This document shows, piece after piece, positions 24,877 through 33,233 of a DNA stretch of 64,000 nt. Where the stretch lies: assembly GCA_046349915.1 (NCBI GenBank), contig JAXMBL010000003.1, positions 806,001 to 870,000 on the forward strand. The letters are read 5' to 3'. A program made the translations under genes and the position numbers. The notes under the pieces were generated by a model that saw nothing but the letters and a program-made list of their open reading frames with translations, had not been told where the DNA came from and ran no database searches. Source of the stretch: CAIXSC01 sp046349915. GTDB taxonomy: Bacteria; Planctomycetota; Planctomycetia; Pirellulales; Pirellulaceae. Each line of letters opens with the position of its first letter. Within the stretch, counting starts at the first letter, position 1.

Positions 24877-27681
24877 TTACGGCTTCGCTGCGACGTCAGG
24901 CGCCTTTCTCGCTCGCAACCACTCGGACGAGAACTTCAAGAACGCGATCTGCTCGTAGACGTCCTTGCGACCACATTCCAGCAACAAACAGATCTGCCCA
25001 TCGTGCGATCGCACCATGGCAGTGTAGGCACTCGGTCCGCGCCACAGATTCTGCGCCGTCGGCCAACTGACCCCTTCATCGTCACTCAGCCACGCATGCA
25101 CTCCCACGCGACCGCGAGTGATTGGCTGAGTGTAGATGAGATCAAATTGGTCTTTGGTCCCCGAGCGATAACAACGGAACAGACAGCCTTGGCAATGGTT
25201 GTCTACGAGCGCCGTCTTTCCCTGCGCAGGTTGCCAAGTGTGTCCGCGGTCGCGACTCACCACCAGCGTTCTCTGTTCGCCTTTCCCCGCAATGGTGCGT
25301 GCGTTCATCAGGAGCGAATGATCGGCCAACTGAACGATTTGGGGTTCGCTGGCGTTTTCAGCCGCAACATCGCCCAACTGCCAAGTCGCACCCTGGTCGT
25401 CAGAATAAAAAAAGTGTGCTCGATAAACTCCGTCCTCGGTGTGATATGCGGGGATGAGCAATCGTCCGCCGGCCGCGGATCGCAAGAACAGACCCGCTCC
25501 TGGACCTGTTCCATACCATCCCCAGGAGTCTCGGCGAGTGGTTGCGGAGATGTCGCGTGGTGCGGACCACGTTGCGCCGTCGTCATCGCTGGATGTCACC
25601 CAAACCGTCGTCGGTTCCGCCTGACGCGATACGATGCGTTCTTCGGTGGCTTCCCCTGGACTGCGAGTGAAGGCGAGCCATAGGCGGTTCGTTGTCGGAT
25701 CGAGCACCACGCAAGGATTGCCGCAGAAGTCTGTTCCCAGATCAACGATCACTTGCTGAGGAGCCCATGTTTGTCCACCGTCCCAGCTTCGTCGCAAGAC
25801 AATATCGATGTCGCCCGCGGCGCGTCGTTGAGCTTTGCGGCCTTCGGCGAATGCTAGAATCGGTTGGGATGAAGGCTGTGGGCGATCGGTCGCGAGTTGC
25901 GGCTCGGGCGACGGACTAGAAGTCCGTCGTACGTCGGGGAGCGACGGACTAGAAGTCCGTCGTACAAGGTTTCTGGGACCGGTCCAAATCGCGGGAATTC
26001 GATAGATCAAGTACTGACCGTCTCCACCTTTGAAGGGAACCGTGTACAGCAGCGGTTGAGCGACCTCGCGCGGTGTGTCTGTGGCGTTGCGAACGGCTAT
26101 CTCGGCTCGCGTGGGAGGTAACTGATCGACGAACTTCGCATCGGTGCGACGCAACTCGGCAATGGCCTTGATTCGCAACTCCGCCAATAAGGCGGTGTTT
26201 TCAGGCGAGGAAGCCAAATTCACGAGTTCCTCGGGGTCGGCTTCCAGGTTGTAGACTTCCTCGATCTCGCCCGCCAACAGATTTCGTATGTACTTGTACT
26301 TGCCGTCTCGCAGCATTGCGTACCAAGGAACGCCACTGGTCGAAGTCAGACGCTCGTCGGTGGGAATCGAGTCAGTCTCGGCGCCATAGTTGCGCGAAGT
26401 GTGCGTCATTAGAACGGGCGACCGCCATTCCGTCGTCTCCGGATTCTCGACCAAGGGACGAATGTCGCGCCCATGGGTTTTCCAGGGAATCGTCACACCT
26501 GCCTGACGGCACAGGTAGTCGACCAGATCCGGCGAGTTGACGGGATGACGGCAGAGTTTGCCCGCGGGGATCTTGCCGGGCCAATGGAGAAGCAAAGGCG
26601 AGGCGATGGTGGCGTCGTAGGGCGCTACCTTTTGAGTGAAACCATGCTCGCCTAGACCAAACCCTTGATCCGCCGAGTACACGATCAGTGTGTTCTCGAG
26701 TTGCCCGGAGTCGGCCAGCGCCTTGATCACTCGTCCCACGCCTTCATCGACGGCCGCGTTGCATTCGTTGACTTGCTGGATCCAATCGTCGAAGGATTTG
26801 CCCGGCGAGTTGGCATCGAAGATGACTTCGCCGCCCTTCTTCTTGGCCATGTAAGGCTTGCCGTCTTCGCCGCGCACCCAAGCCGCCGTGTTTTCCAAGT
26901 ACTTTGGCTTGTTTGGCCAAGGCCCCAAAATGTCGCTGGGAGGCCGAGTCGTCTTGCCAGCCAGCGAACCGCGATGGCGCTCGGCTGGCGTCGTCGGACC
27001 ATGAATCGCACCGTAGCACAGCCACAAATACCATGGCTTGTCGGCGACGCGGTGTTGGCCGCGGATATACTCGACGGCCCAGTCGGTGTAGTTATCGGTC
27101 GAGTAGCCTTTTGTCAGGCGACCTTCCCCATTAAACGTCAGCAACTGGTCGTGATAATAGTTGCCGGCGTTTTCGGGATGAGCCGGTCGATTCCACACAA
27201 TTTGGTAGTCCCAGTCGCGACCGAATCCCGCGTCCGTGCCAGTGTGCCACTTGCCAATCTGTGCGGTCTGATAACCTTGCTTGCGGAATTGAGCCGGAAT
27301 GAAGGGGCACAGTTGCGGGTCGTACGTGCTGCCGGGATACGAGCCCGCCATCGACATGCTCATGACCGCATGCTGAAGTCGCCCCGTCAGCAACGAGGCT
27401 CGCGATGGCATACACCACGCACCAAGGTAAGCACGCTCAAATCGCACTCCGGCCGCCGCCAGTTTGTCGATGTTCGGAGTTCGCACCCACTCGGGCGCGG
27501 CTCCGTAACAGCCAATCGTTTTGTACGACTGATCGTCGGCAAAGATGAACAGAATATTGGGTCGTTTAGCAGGCTCGGCCGCTACATTGGGGCGAGTCCC
27601 AATCGCGGTCAGCCCGGTTACGAGCAATCCAGCGAGCAACAAGGAGAGTCGCCGATAAATAGAGGGGATGAGATTCTGCAT
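24877..27681 (-). CDS. Sulfatase-sialidase (BNR) fusion protein, secreted
   Basis: The ATG at 27681 gives a 934-residue protein with a signal peptide (SLLLAGLLVTGLTAIG). Residues ~40-530 are a sulfatase: NILFIFADDQSYKTIGCYGA, signature CMPSR (Cys90) and VYSADQGFGLGEHGF. Residues ~545-934 are an exo-alpha-sialidase: YRIPAIW (the RIP motif), LAFAEGRK, and Asp boxes such as SWDGGQTW, SSDDDGATW, SDDQGATW and SRDRGHTW. The fusion would pair desulfation with release of a terminal acidic sugar. Between YRIPAIW and LAFAEGRK there is an insertion of about 45 residues that includes two in-frame copies of palindromic repeat A. A GTG at 27729 is a less likely start. Confidence 0.9.
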   Translation of the reverse strand: MQNLIPSIYRRLSLLLAGLLVTGLTAIGTRPNVAAEPAKRPNILFIFADDQSYKTIGCYGAAPEWVRTPNIDKLAAAGVRFERAYLGAWCMPSRASLLTGRLQHAVMSMSMAGSYPGSTYDPQLCPFIPAQFRKQGYQTAQIGKWHTGTDAGFGRDWDYQIVWNRPAHPENAGNYYHDQLLTFNGEGRLTKGYSTDNYTDWAVEYIRGQHRVADKPWYLWLCYGAIHGPTTPAERHRGSLAGKTTRPPSDILGPWPNKPKYLENTAAWVRGEDGKPYMAKKKGGEVIFDANSPGKSFDDWIQQVNECNAAVDEGVGRVIKALADSGQLENTLIVYSADQGFGLGEHGFTQKVAPYDATIASPLLLHWPGKIPAGKLCRHPVNSPDLVDYLCRQAGVTIPWKTHGRDIRPLVENPETTEWRSPVLMTHTSRNYGAETDSIPTDERLTSTSGVPWYAMLRDGKYKYIRNLLAGEIEEVYNLEADPEELVNLASSPENTALLAELRIKAIAELRRTDAKFVDQLPPTRAEIAVRNATDTPREVAQPLLYTVPFKGGDGQYLIYRIPAIWTGPRNLVRRTSSPSLPDVRRTSSPSPEPQLATDRPQPSSQPILAFAEGRKAQRRAAGDIDIVLRRSWDGGQTWAPQQVIVDLGTDFCGNPCVVLDPTTNRLWLAFTRSPGEATEERIVSRQAEPTTVWVTSSDDDGATWSAPRDISATTRRDSWGWYGTGPGAGLFLRSAAGGRLLIPAYHTEDGVYRAHFFYSDDQGATWQLGDVAAENASEPQIVQLADHSLLMNARTIAGKGEQRTLVVSRDRGHTWQPAQGKTALVDNHCQGCLFRCYRSGTKDQFDLIYTQPITRGRVGVHAWLSDDEGVSWPTAQNLWRGPSAYTAMVRSHDGQICLLLECGRKDVYEQIAFLKFSSEWLRARKAPDVAAKP
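25909..25965 (-). repeat. Palindromic repeat family A, tandem pair inside coding sequence
   Basis: Two units with AGA loops are spaced exactly 33 bp apart (25909 and 25942). On the coding strand they are translated in frame as VRRTSSPS-LPD-VRRTSSPS. They sit inside the sialidase module, in the variable loop after the RIP motif, and keep the reading frame. Confidence 0.9.
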
Positions 27682-27814
27682 GAGAGGAGTGTTCCCGCCT
27701 GTGTTGCTTCGTGATACTGAAGTCCCCACAGATTATCGGGACTCGAATGACTCGCAGGCAAGCGTTAGGCTGCCTACAATTCCCGCTCCACTCCCGCCCC
27801 AGGAAAAACCCACC

Positions 27815-29254
27815 GTGACTCGAACTGACTTAACAGCGACTTTCCGACGTCGCACGCGACGACCGCTGATCGCGAGCCTCGTCATTACTTCGCTCGTCGC
27901 TGGCTTCTCGCCCCTGGTGGCCCAGGAGGCTGCGACCGTTGCGGCGCCGCAATACGAATGGTCGGTCGCTGCCGGCGGAGCGCAACACGACAAGGTTCGC
28001 GGCATCGCACTTGACTCGGATGGCAACGTGTTGCTGACAGGCGAATTCACGGGCGAGGCAACGTTCGGAGACCTGCGGGCTAAGGCGGTCGGTTCGATGG
28101 ATTTCTTCGTCGCCAAGGTCTCGCCGAGCGGCAAGTTCCTTTGGGTTCGCACGGGCGGTGGAGACAAGATTGATCGCGGTTACGCCATCGCCGTCGATCC
28201 CTCAGGGAATAGCTACGTTACCGGTCACTATGAAAGCGCTACCGCTCAGTTTGATGGACAGCAGATGACGAGTGTCGGTGATTACGATCTGTTCGTCGCG
28301 AAGTACGATCCTCAAGGGAAGCTGCTTTGGCTGCGAACTGGCGGCGGCGCTGGCTACGACTACGGCCACGGGATCGCGGCCGATAAACTCGGCAACGTTT
28401 TCGTGACGGGCGCCGTCGTGGGCGATGCTCAGTTTGCGAACACCTCACTGGGACATCCCGGGCCGGCGCACGTTTTTTGCCTCCGAATGGCTGCTGATGG
28501 CGCCGTCCGCTGGGCTCGTACCGCGGAAGGGAAAGGCGCCAGTTCGGGCCACGGTATTGCCGCCGACCAGCAGGGCAATTGCTATGTCGGCGGATATGCG
28601 GCTGGCAATTCGTTACTGGGCGGACGAGTGATCTCGACGCCAGTGGGGCACGATCTGCTGGTGGCGAAGTTCAATCGCCAAGGCGAATTGGTCTGGCTTC
28701 ACGAAGGACACGGCAGCTCGAATGCCATGATCCATGAAATCACGGCGGATGCCGCAGGGAATGTTTGGGCCGTGGGCATGTTTCGCGGCGCCTTGAAGCT
28801 GGGCGATCGTGAGGTGTCAAACCACGGTGAGCATGACTTGTTGCTTACCAGTTTCGACGCATCTGGCAAGCGATTGTGGACGAAGACCGCGGGCGGACCT
28901 GGCATTGACTACGGGCTTGGAGTGGCGACGGATGGCCAAGGAAACTCGTTCATGACTGGATCATTCACGGGGCGAGTGGAATTCGATGGAACTTTGCGCG
29001 AGACGATGACGCCGGCAGCGGACATCATGGTGGTTAGCTACGACCGTGGCGGCTCGCCTCGCTGGTTTGAGCGCATGGGAAGTGAACGGACCGACCACGC
29101 CTACACGATCGTCTCGGACGGTCGCGGCGCCTTGACTTTGTCGGGAGCATGCAGCGGCGCTGCACGCTTCGGAACGTTCTCGCTGCCAAGTCTCGGTAGT
29201 AATGACATTTTTCTGACTCGCTTGCGCAGTGCTCCCGGAAAGGAAATGCCGTGA
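27815..29254 (+). CDS. Secreted SBBP-repeat beta-propeller protein
   Basis: A 479-residue protein starting at the GTG at 27815, with AGGAAAA eight bases upstream; an earlier in-frame ATG gives a Pro-rich leader without signal character. The signal core is LIASLVITSLVAGFSPLVA. The mature protein is a series of ~50-residue repeats of the type GIALDSDGNVLLTGEFTGEA followed by DFFVAKVSPSGKFLWVRTGG, diagnostic of SBBP (Sandwich Beta-Propeller) repeats; about seven are visible. Such proteins are extracellular or outer-surface structural or binding proteins. The stop overlaps the GTG of the next gene by 4 bp, so the two are translationally coupled. Confidence 0.88.
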   Translation: MTRTDLTATFRRRTRRPLIASLVITSLVAGFSPLVAQEAATVAAPQYEWSVAAGGAQHDKVRGIALDSDGNVLLTGEFTGEATFGDLRAKAVGSMDFFVAKVSPSGKFLWVRTGGGDKIDRGYAIAVDPSGNSYVTGHYESATAQFDGQQMTSVGDYDLFVAKYDPQGKLLWLRTGGGAGYDYGHGIAADKLGNVFVTGAVVGDAQFANTSLGHPGPAHVFCLRMAADGAVRWARTAEGKGASSGHGIAADQQGNCYVGGYAAGNSLLGGRVISTPVGHDLLVAKFNRQGELVWLHEGHGSSNAMIHEITADAAGNVWAVGMFRGALKLGDREVSNHGEHDLLLTSFDASGKRLWTKTAGGPGIDYGLGVATDGQGNSFMTGSFTGRVEFDGTLRETMTPAADIMVVSYDRGGSPRWFERMGSERTDHAYTIVSDGRGALTLSGACSGAARFGTFSLPSLGSNDIFLTRLRSAPGKEMP

Positions 29255-30219
29255 AGCCAATCTGTGTCACGCCGAATCGGACTTGCTCCCGAGGGCGATT
29301 TTCGACCGCCTGTTTCTTGCTCGCCGTCGCCTGCGCGAAAATCCTAGGAGCACAGGAGGGGACGTACGATTGGTCGTCCGCTCGCGAACTTTACCCAGGA
29401 ATTCGCTTCGTGCGAGTGGCCGTTGCTGAACCGCGCAAGATGGTAATTCATGGCGTAAGAATCGATTCCCAAACGCCGGGCTTGCGTCTCCACGCGACGC
29501 CTCGACGCCAAGAATGGGTCGAGGGCAAGACCGAAACCGATCGCCGCACTACTCGCGATTTCCTGCGCGACTCGCGAGCTAAGTCGATTCCTGTTGTCTT
29601 CGCCGTCAATGCAGACGCTTTCTCGCCATGGCCCGCCCCTTACAATCAGTCGACGCCTACCGACCTCTTGGGACTCGCCGTATCCGAAGGGGCCGTTGTC
29701 TCACGAGGCTCGGGTACCCCCTCGCTCTTGAAGCACCGCACGGAAGGACTGCGAATCGTAGCGACTGACAGGAACTTTGACGCGACCGGTGTGGAGTGGG
29801 CCGTGAGTGGCTTTGCTCTTTGCTTGGACCAAGGACAGCCCTTGGCGGGCGGTGATGACTTACATCCCCGTACGGGCCTTGGGTTATCCCAGGACGCTCG
29901 TTGGATCGTGATCGTCGCGATTGACGGTCGACAGCCCGCCAGCGTCGGCGCCACGACGCAAGAGTTGGGACGGTGGCTACAGCATTTCGGCGCTTTTCGC
30001 GGCATCAATATGGATGGCGGAGGTTCGACGACGCTCGCCTGGTGGAATCCCGCCGCGGACGCCGCGGACAAATGCGAATTACTCAACCAACCGGTCGGGA
30101 GCGGAAGTCGGCTCGATCTACTGCCATTCGGCTCTTTCAAGCCGACGGAGCGAGCAAACGGCAACAACTTAGGCGTGGTGCTCGAATCGCCGCAAGCGAA
30201 TCCCGCTGCCAAGAACTGA
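29251..30219 (+). CDS. Phosphodiester glycosidase (NAGPA/DUF2233) family protein
   Basis: A 322-residue protein with a GTG start overlapping the upstream stop. The signal peptide core is FSTACFLLAVACAKILGA. NAGPA-domain motifs are visible: PVVFAVNADAFSPWPAPYN, the conserved ALCLDQGQP region, IVIVAIDGRQPASVGATTQE and the signature GINMDGGGSTTLAWWN. The family includes the uncovering enzyme that removes N-acetylglucosamine from phosphodiesters, and many bacterial exopolysaccharide-linked members. The bacterial substrate here is unknown. Coupling to the SBBP propeller gene suggests the two act at the same site on the cell surface. Confidence 0.88.
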   Translation: MKPICVTPNRTCSRGRFSTACFLLAVACAKILGAQEGTYDWSSARELYPGIRFVRVAVAEPRKMVIHGVRIDSQTPGLRLHATPRRQEWVEGKTETDRRTTRDFLRDSRAKSIPVVFAVNADAFSPWPAPYNQSTPTDLLGLAVSEGAVVSRGSGTPSLLKHRTEGLRIVATDRNFDATGVEWAVSGFALCLDQGQPLAGGDDLHPRTGLGLSQDARWIVIVAIDGRQPASVGATTQELGRWLQHFGAFRGINMDGGGSTTLAWWNPAADAADKCELLNQPVGSGSRLDLLPFGSFKPTERANGNNLGVVLESPQANPAAKN

Positions 30220-30291
30220 GTACGAAAACGATCCGTGGATCGTTGACTGAGACGAGCACCAACGGCTGACGGTCTAACGAAAGGGGACGCG

Positions 30292-31626
30292 ATGTTTTCA
30301 TCCGAGACAGTTGCCGGTAGTTCGCGACGAGATTATTTGCGAACAGCGCTCGCGTGGTCGATGTCAGGGGCGGTCACTGCCGGAGTCGCCTCTGCCTCTG
30401 GTTCGTTCCTGCGATCTGTGGCTTACGGAGATGGACCAACCAGGGGGACGACGAGTGCTTCGACGACCGTCCAACCAAAGCGAGTGGCAGCGGTCGTTAC
30501 CGTTTATCGTCCCAACTCGCATGCGGATGTCATTCTGACCAAGATCCTGCAGGGATGGCGACACGACGGCGGCCCAGGACCCGCCTTACAACTCGCGTCG
30601 CTCTACGTCGATCAACCCGAGACCAGCCAGTTTGGCATCGAACTGTGTCGCAAACACGGAGTGCCGATTTTTGATTCCATCGAGAAAGCGGTATGCGTGG
30701 GAGGCGATTCGATTCCAGTCGATGGAGTGTTAAGTATCGGCGAGCATGGCAACTACCCGCACAACGGCATCGGTCAGCAACTCTATCCGCGACGTCGCTT
30801 CATGGAAGAGATCGCGGCCACTTTCGAGAAGCGCCAGCGAGTGGCGCCAGTGTTCAATGACAAACATCTGGGACCCGTGTGGAAAGATGCTCTGTGGATG
30901 TACGATCGCGCTCGAGCGTTGAAGATTCCGTACATGGCCGGTTCGTCGTTGCCCGTGGGGTTTCGAACCGTCGACCTCGACTTGCCCGTGGGCTGTGATA
31001 TGGAGGAAGCAGTAGGGATTGGTTACGGAGGGGTGGAAGCTTACGGATTTCATGCCTTGGAGATGTATCAGTGTCATGTCGAACGTCGCCGCGGGGGCGA
31101 GCGAGGCGTCAAGTCGGTGCGCTTCCTGGAAGGTTCCGCACTGGCTAAAGCACTCGACGAAGGCGTCGTTTCCCCGGTCTCGCTTCAAGCGGCGCTCGAC
31201 GCCGTGCCCAAGAAGGGGCCGATTAACGTGAAGGATGACAAAAAAGCGGGACTATTCCTGTTCGAGTACGTCGATGGATTTCGCGGGGCCGTGTTGCATC
31301 TTAGCACTGTCCAAGGCACCTCGATCGGATTGAAGCTGAAGGGGGAATCGAAGCCGTTGGCCACCGCATTCGGTGAGCGAACGGAACCTCGCTATCCGCA
31401 CTTCGCCTACCTGTTGAAAGCAATCGAGCAGATGATACATACCGGAAAACCCACCTATCCGGTCGAACGGACTTTGCTCACCAGCGGCATCCTGGACCGC
31501 TGTTTAAACTCTCGAGCTAGAGGGGGCGATTTGCTGTTGACTCCTGAACTCGAGATTTCCTATCAACCCGTGCATTACCCACACGCTCCGCATGTCGATT
31601 TGTTGGCGCCTGTGCGTCGAGGGTGA
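30292..31626 (+). CDS. Conserved Tat-exported protein of unknown function
   Basis: A 444-residue protein with a twin-arginine-type signal (SSRRDYLRTALAWSMSGAVT), preceded by AAGGGGA. The mature part begins PKRVAAVVTVYRPNSHADVI, resembling the first strand of a Rossmann-type fold, and has highly patterned segments GVLSIGEHGNYPHNGIGQQL, YPRRRFMEEI, VFNDKHLGPVWKDALWMYDR and IPYMAGSSLPVGFR. I recognise this pattern from planctomycete and verrucomicrobial proteins annotated only as hypothetical. Conserved His, Glu, Asp and Lys suggest an enzyme, but no reaction is known. It is 72 bp after the phosphodiester glycosidase gene and probably in the same transcript. Confidence 0.7.
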   Translation: MFSSETVAGSSRRDYLRTALAWSMSGAVTAGVASASGSFLRSVAYGDGPTRGTTSASTTVQPKRVAAVVTVYRPNSHADVILTKILQGWRHDGGPGPALQLASLYVDQPETSQFGIELCRKHGVPIFDSIEKAVCVGGDSIPVDGVLSIGEHGNYPHNGIGQQLYPRRRFMEEIAATFEKRQRVAPVFNDKHLGPVWKDALWMYDRARALKIPYMAGSSLPVGFRTVDLDLPVGCDMEEAVGIGYGGVEAYGFHALEMYQCHVERRRGGERGVKSVRFLEGSALAKALDEGVVSPVSLQAALDAVPKKGPINVKDDKKAGLFLFEYVDGFRGAVLHLSTVQGTSIGLKLKGESKPLATAFGERTEPRYPHFAYLLKAIEQMIHTGKPTYPVERTLLTSGILDRCLNSRARGGDLLLTPELEISYQPVHYPHAPHVDLLAPVRRG

Positions 31627-31641
31627 GGTGATGGTGGTGAG

Positions 31642-31698
31642 CGACGGACTAGAAGTCCGTCGTACGGTAGGGAGCGACGGACTGGAAGTCCGTCGTAC
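31642..31698 (+). repeat. Palindromic repeat family A, tandem pair
   Basis: Two units (AGA and GGA loops) are spaced 33 bp apart, the same spacing as the pair inside the sialidase gene. They lie between the unknown Tat gene and a DUF1501 gene. Confidence 0.9.
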
Positions 31699-31763
31699 GG
31701 TGGGAAAGTCTGGTAAACTGTTGGACTTGTGCCGTCGATGAGAGACTGTAAGAGGAGAAGGCG

Positions 31764-33170
31764 ATGAAGGCGGAACTCAACACTCGAACCACGCCGCAGG
31801 CCGTTTGCACTCGCCGAACTTGTTTGAGTGCCGGGGTGGCCGGCGGATTATCCTTGGCCGGGCTCTTGCGAGCGGAAGCGGCTGCGGGCGTTCGCCAGTC
31901 GCACCGGTCGATCATCAATGTCCATCTGGATGGCGGACCGCCGCACATGGACATGATCGACCCCAAGCCGGAAGCGCCGGTGGAGGTGCGCGGCGAGTTC
32001 TCCTCGATTCCGACTCGTTTGCCGGGGCTAGCCGTATCGGAGTTACTCCCACGTCTCGCCGCGAACGCCGAGAAGTTCGTCTTCATTCGCTCGCTGGTCG
32101 GCGCGATGGGAAACCACGACGCGTTTCAGTGTCAGTCGGGTTGGGACGCGAAAAGTCTTGCCGCAATCGGTGGACGCCCCGCGCTAGGCTCCGTGGTCGC
32201 TCGACTCCAGGGTTCGCCCACCGATGTGGCGCCTGCGTTCGTCGACCTAATGCAGGGTAGGCCGTTCGTCCGCAATAGTGCTCGTCCCGGTTTCTTGGGA
32301 CCGACCTATCAACCTTTTCGGCCCGACATTTCCCATTATTTCGAGCGACCGCTCGAAGAAGGGATGAAACGCGAGTTAGCGGCTCGAGGCGCCGATCACG
32401 CCGTGCGCTTGACGCTCGATGATCGCTTGTCGGTGGATCGATTGGCCGACCGCACCACGCTGGCCGCGCAATTGGATCGCTTCCGTCGCGACGCGGATAA
32501 CTCGCGAATGATGGATGCGCTCGATGCCTTTTCGCAGCAAGCTGTCGGAATTCTTACCTCGGGTCAGTTCGCCGCCGCGCTCGATCTGCACCAAGAGGAC
32601 CCACTGTGGCTCGAACGCTACACGCCCGCCTCGGCAGCGAGTGCTGCGACGCATACCACATCGGAAGGTCCCAACGCGGCTCGAAAATTTCTGCTTGCGA
32701 GACGTCTCATTCAAGCAGGCGTCCGCTGCGTGAGTATTTCGCTCAGCGACTTTGATACGCACAGCAACAACTTTGGTCGCATGCGCAGTCTGTTGCCGAC
32801 GCTCGACCACGGACTTTCCACTCTGGTTGAAGACCTCGAAAAACACGATTTGTTGGACGAGGTGACCATCGTTGTTTGGGGTGAATTTGGACGGACCCCG
32901 AAGATCGATGGCAAGACCGGTGGGCGACATCATTGGCCCGCGGTCGGCATGTGCCTGATGGCAGGCGGCGGACTCAAGACCGGCCAAGTCATTGGAGCAA
33001 CGGATCGGGATGCGGGGCAGGCTAAATCGCGGCCAGTTCACTACCAGGATGTCTTCGCAACTCTATACCACAATCTGGGAATTCACCCGACGCACACCAC
33101 GTTGCTCGACCCCGCCGGCCGCCCTCAGCATCTGCTCGACGTCGGTCAGCCCATTCGCGAAGTCGTGTAG
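31764..33170 (+). CDS. DUF1501 protein (lone copy)
   Basis: A 468-residue protein; a good AGAGGAGAAGG site precedes the ATG. The N-terminus has a Tat-like signal (TRRTCLSAGVAGGLSLAGLL). DUF1501 hallmarks: INVHLDGGPPHMDMIDPKPE, LARRLIQAGVRCVSISLSDF, VWGEFGRTPKID and the C-terminal HYQDVFATLYHNLGIHP. DUF1501 belongs to the alkaline-phosphatase-like superfamily and normally accompanies a DUF1549/1553 cytochrome. Here no cytochrome gene is adjacent, so it is either unpaired or works with a partner elsewhere. Confidence 0.92.
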   Translation: MKAELNTRTTPQAVCTRRTCLSAGVAGGLSLAGLLRAEAAAGVRQSHRSIINVHLDGGPPHMDMIDPKPEAPVEVRGEFSSIPTRLPGLAVSELLPRLAANAEKFVFIRSLVGAMGNHDAFQCQSGWDAKSLAAIGGRPALGSVVARLQGSPTDVAPAFVDLMQGRPFVRNSARPGFLGPTYQPFRPDISHYFERPLEEGMKRELAARGADHAVRLTLDDRLSVDRLADRTTLAAQLDRFRRDADNSRMMDALDAFSQQAVGILTSGQFAAALDLHQEDPLWLERYTPASAASAATHTTSEGPNAARKFLLARRLIQAGVRCVSISLSDFDTHSNNFGRMRSLLPTLDHGLSTLVEDLEKHDLLDEVTIVVWGEFGRTPKIDGKTGGRHHWPAVGMCLMAGGGLKTGQVIGATDRDAGQAKSRPVHYQDVFATLYHNLGIHPTHTTLLDPAGRPQHLLDVGQPIREVV

Positions 33171-33233
33171 CAAAGGCTCATCAGTGTCATCGGTGAGATC
33201 CGAGTCATCGGTGTAATCCGTGGTCGATCACCA

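Noticed and set aside
26665..27714. Long open frame (349 codons) antisense to the sulfatase-sialidase gene
   Set aside because: It mirrors a gene with clear sulfatase motifs, has no recognisable domain and reflects GC-rich codon bias.
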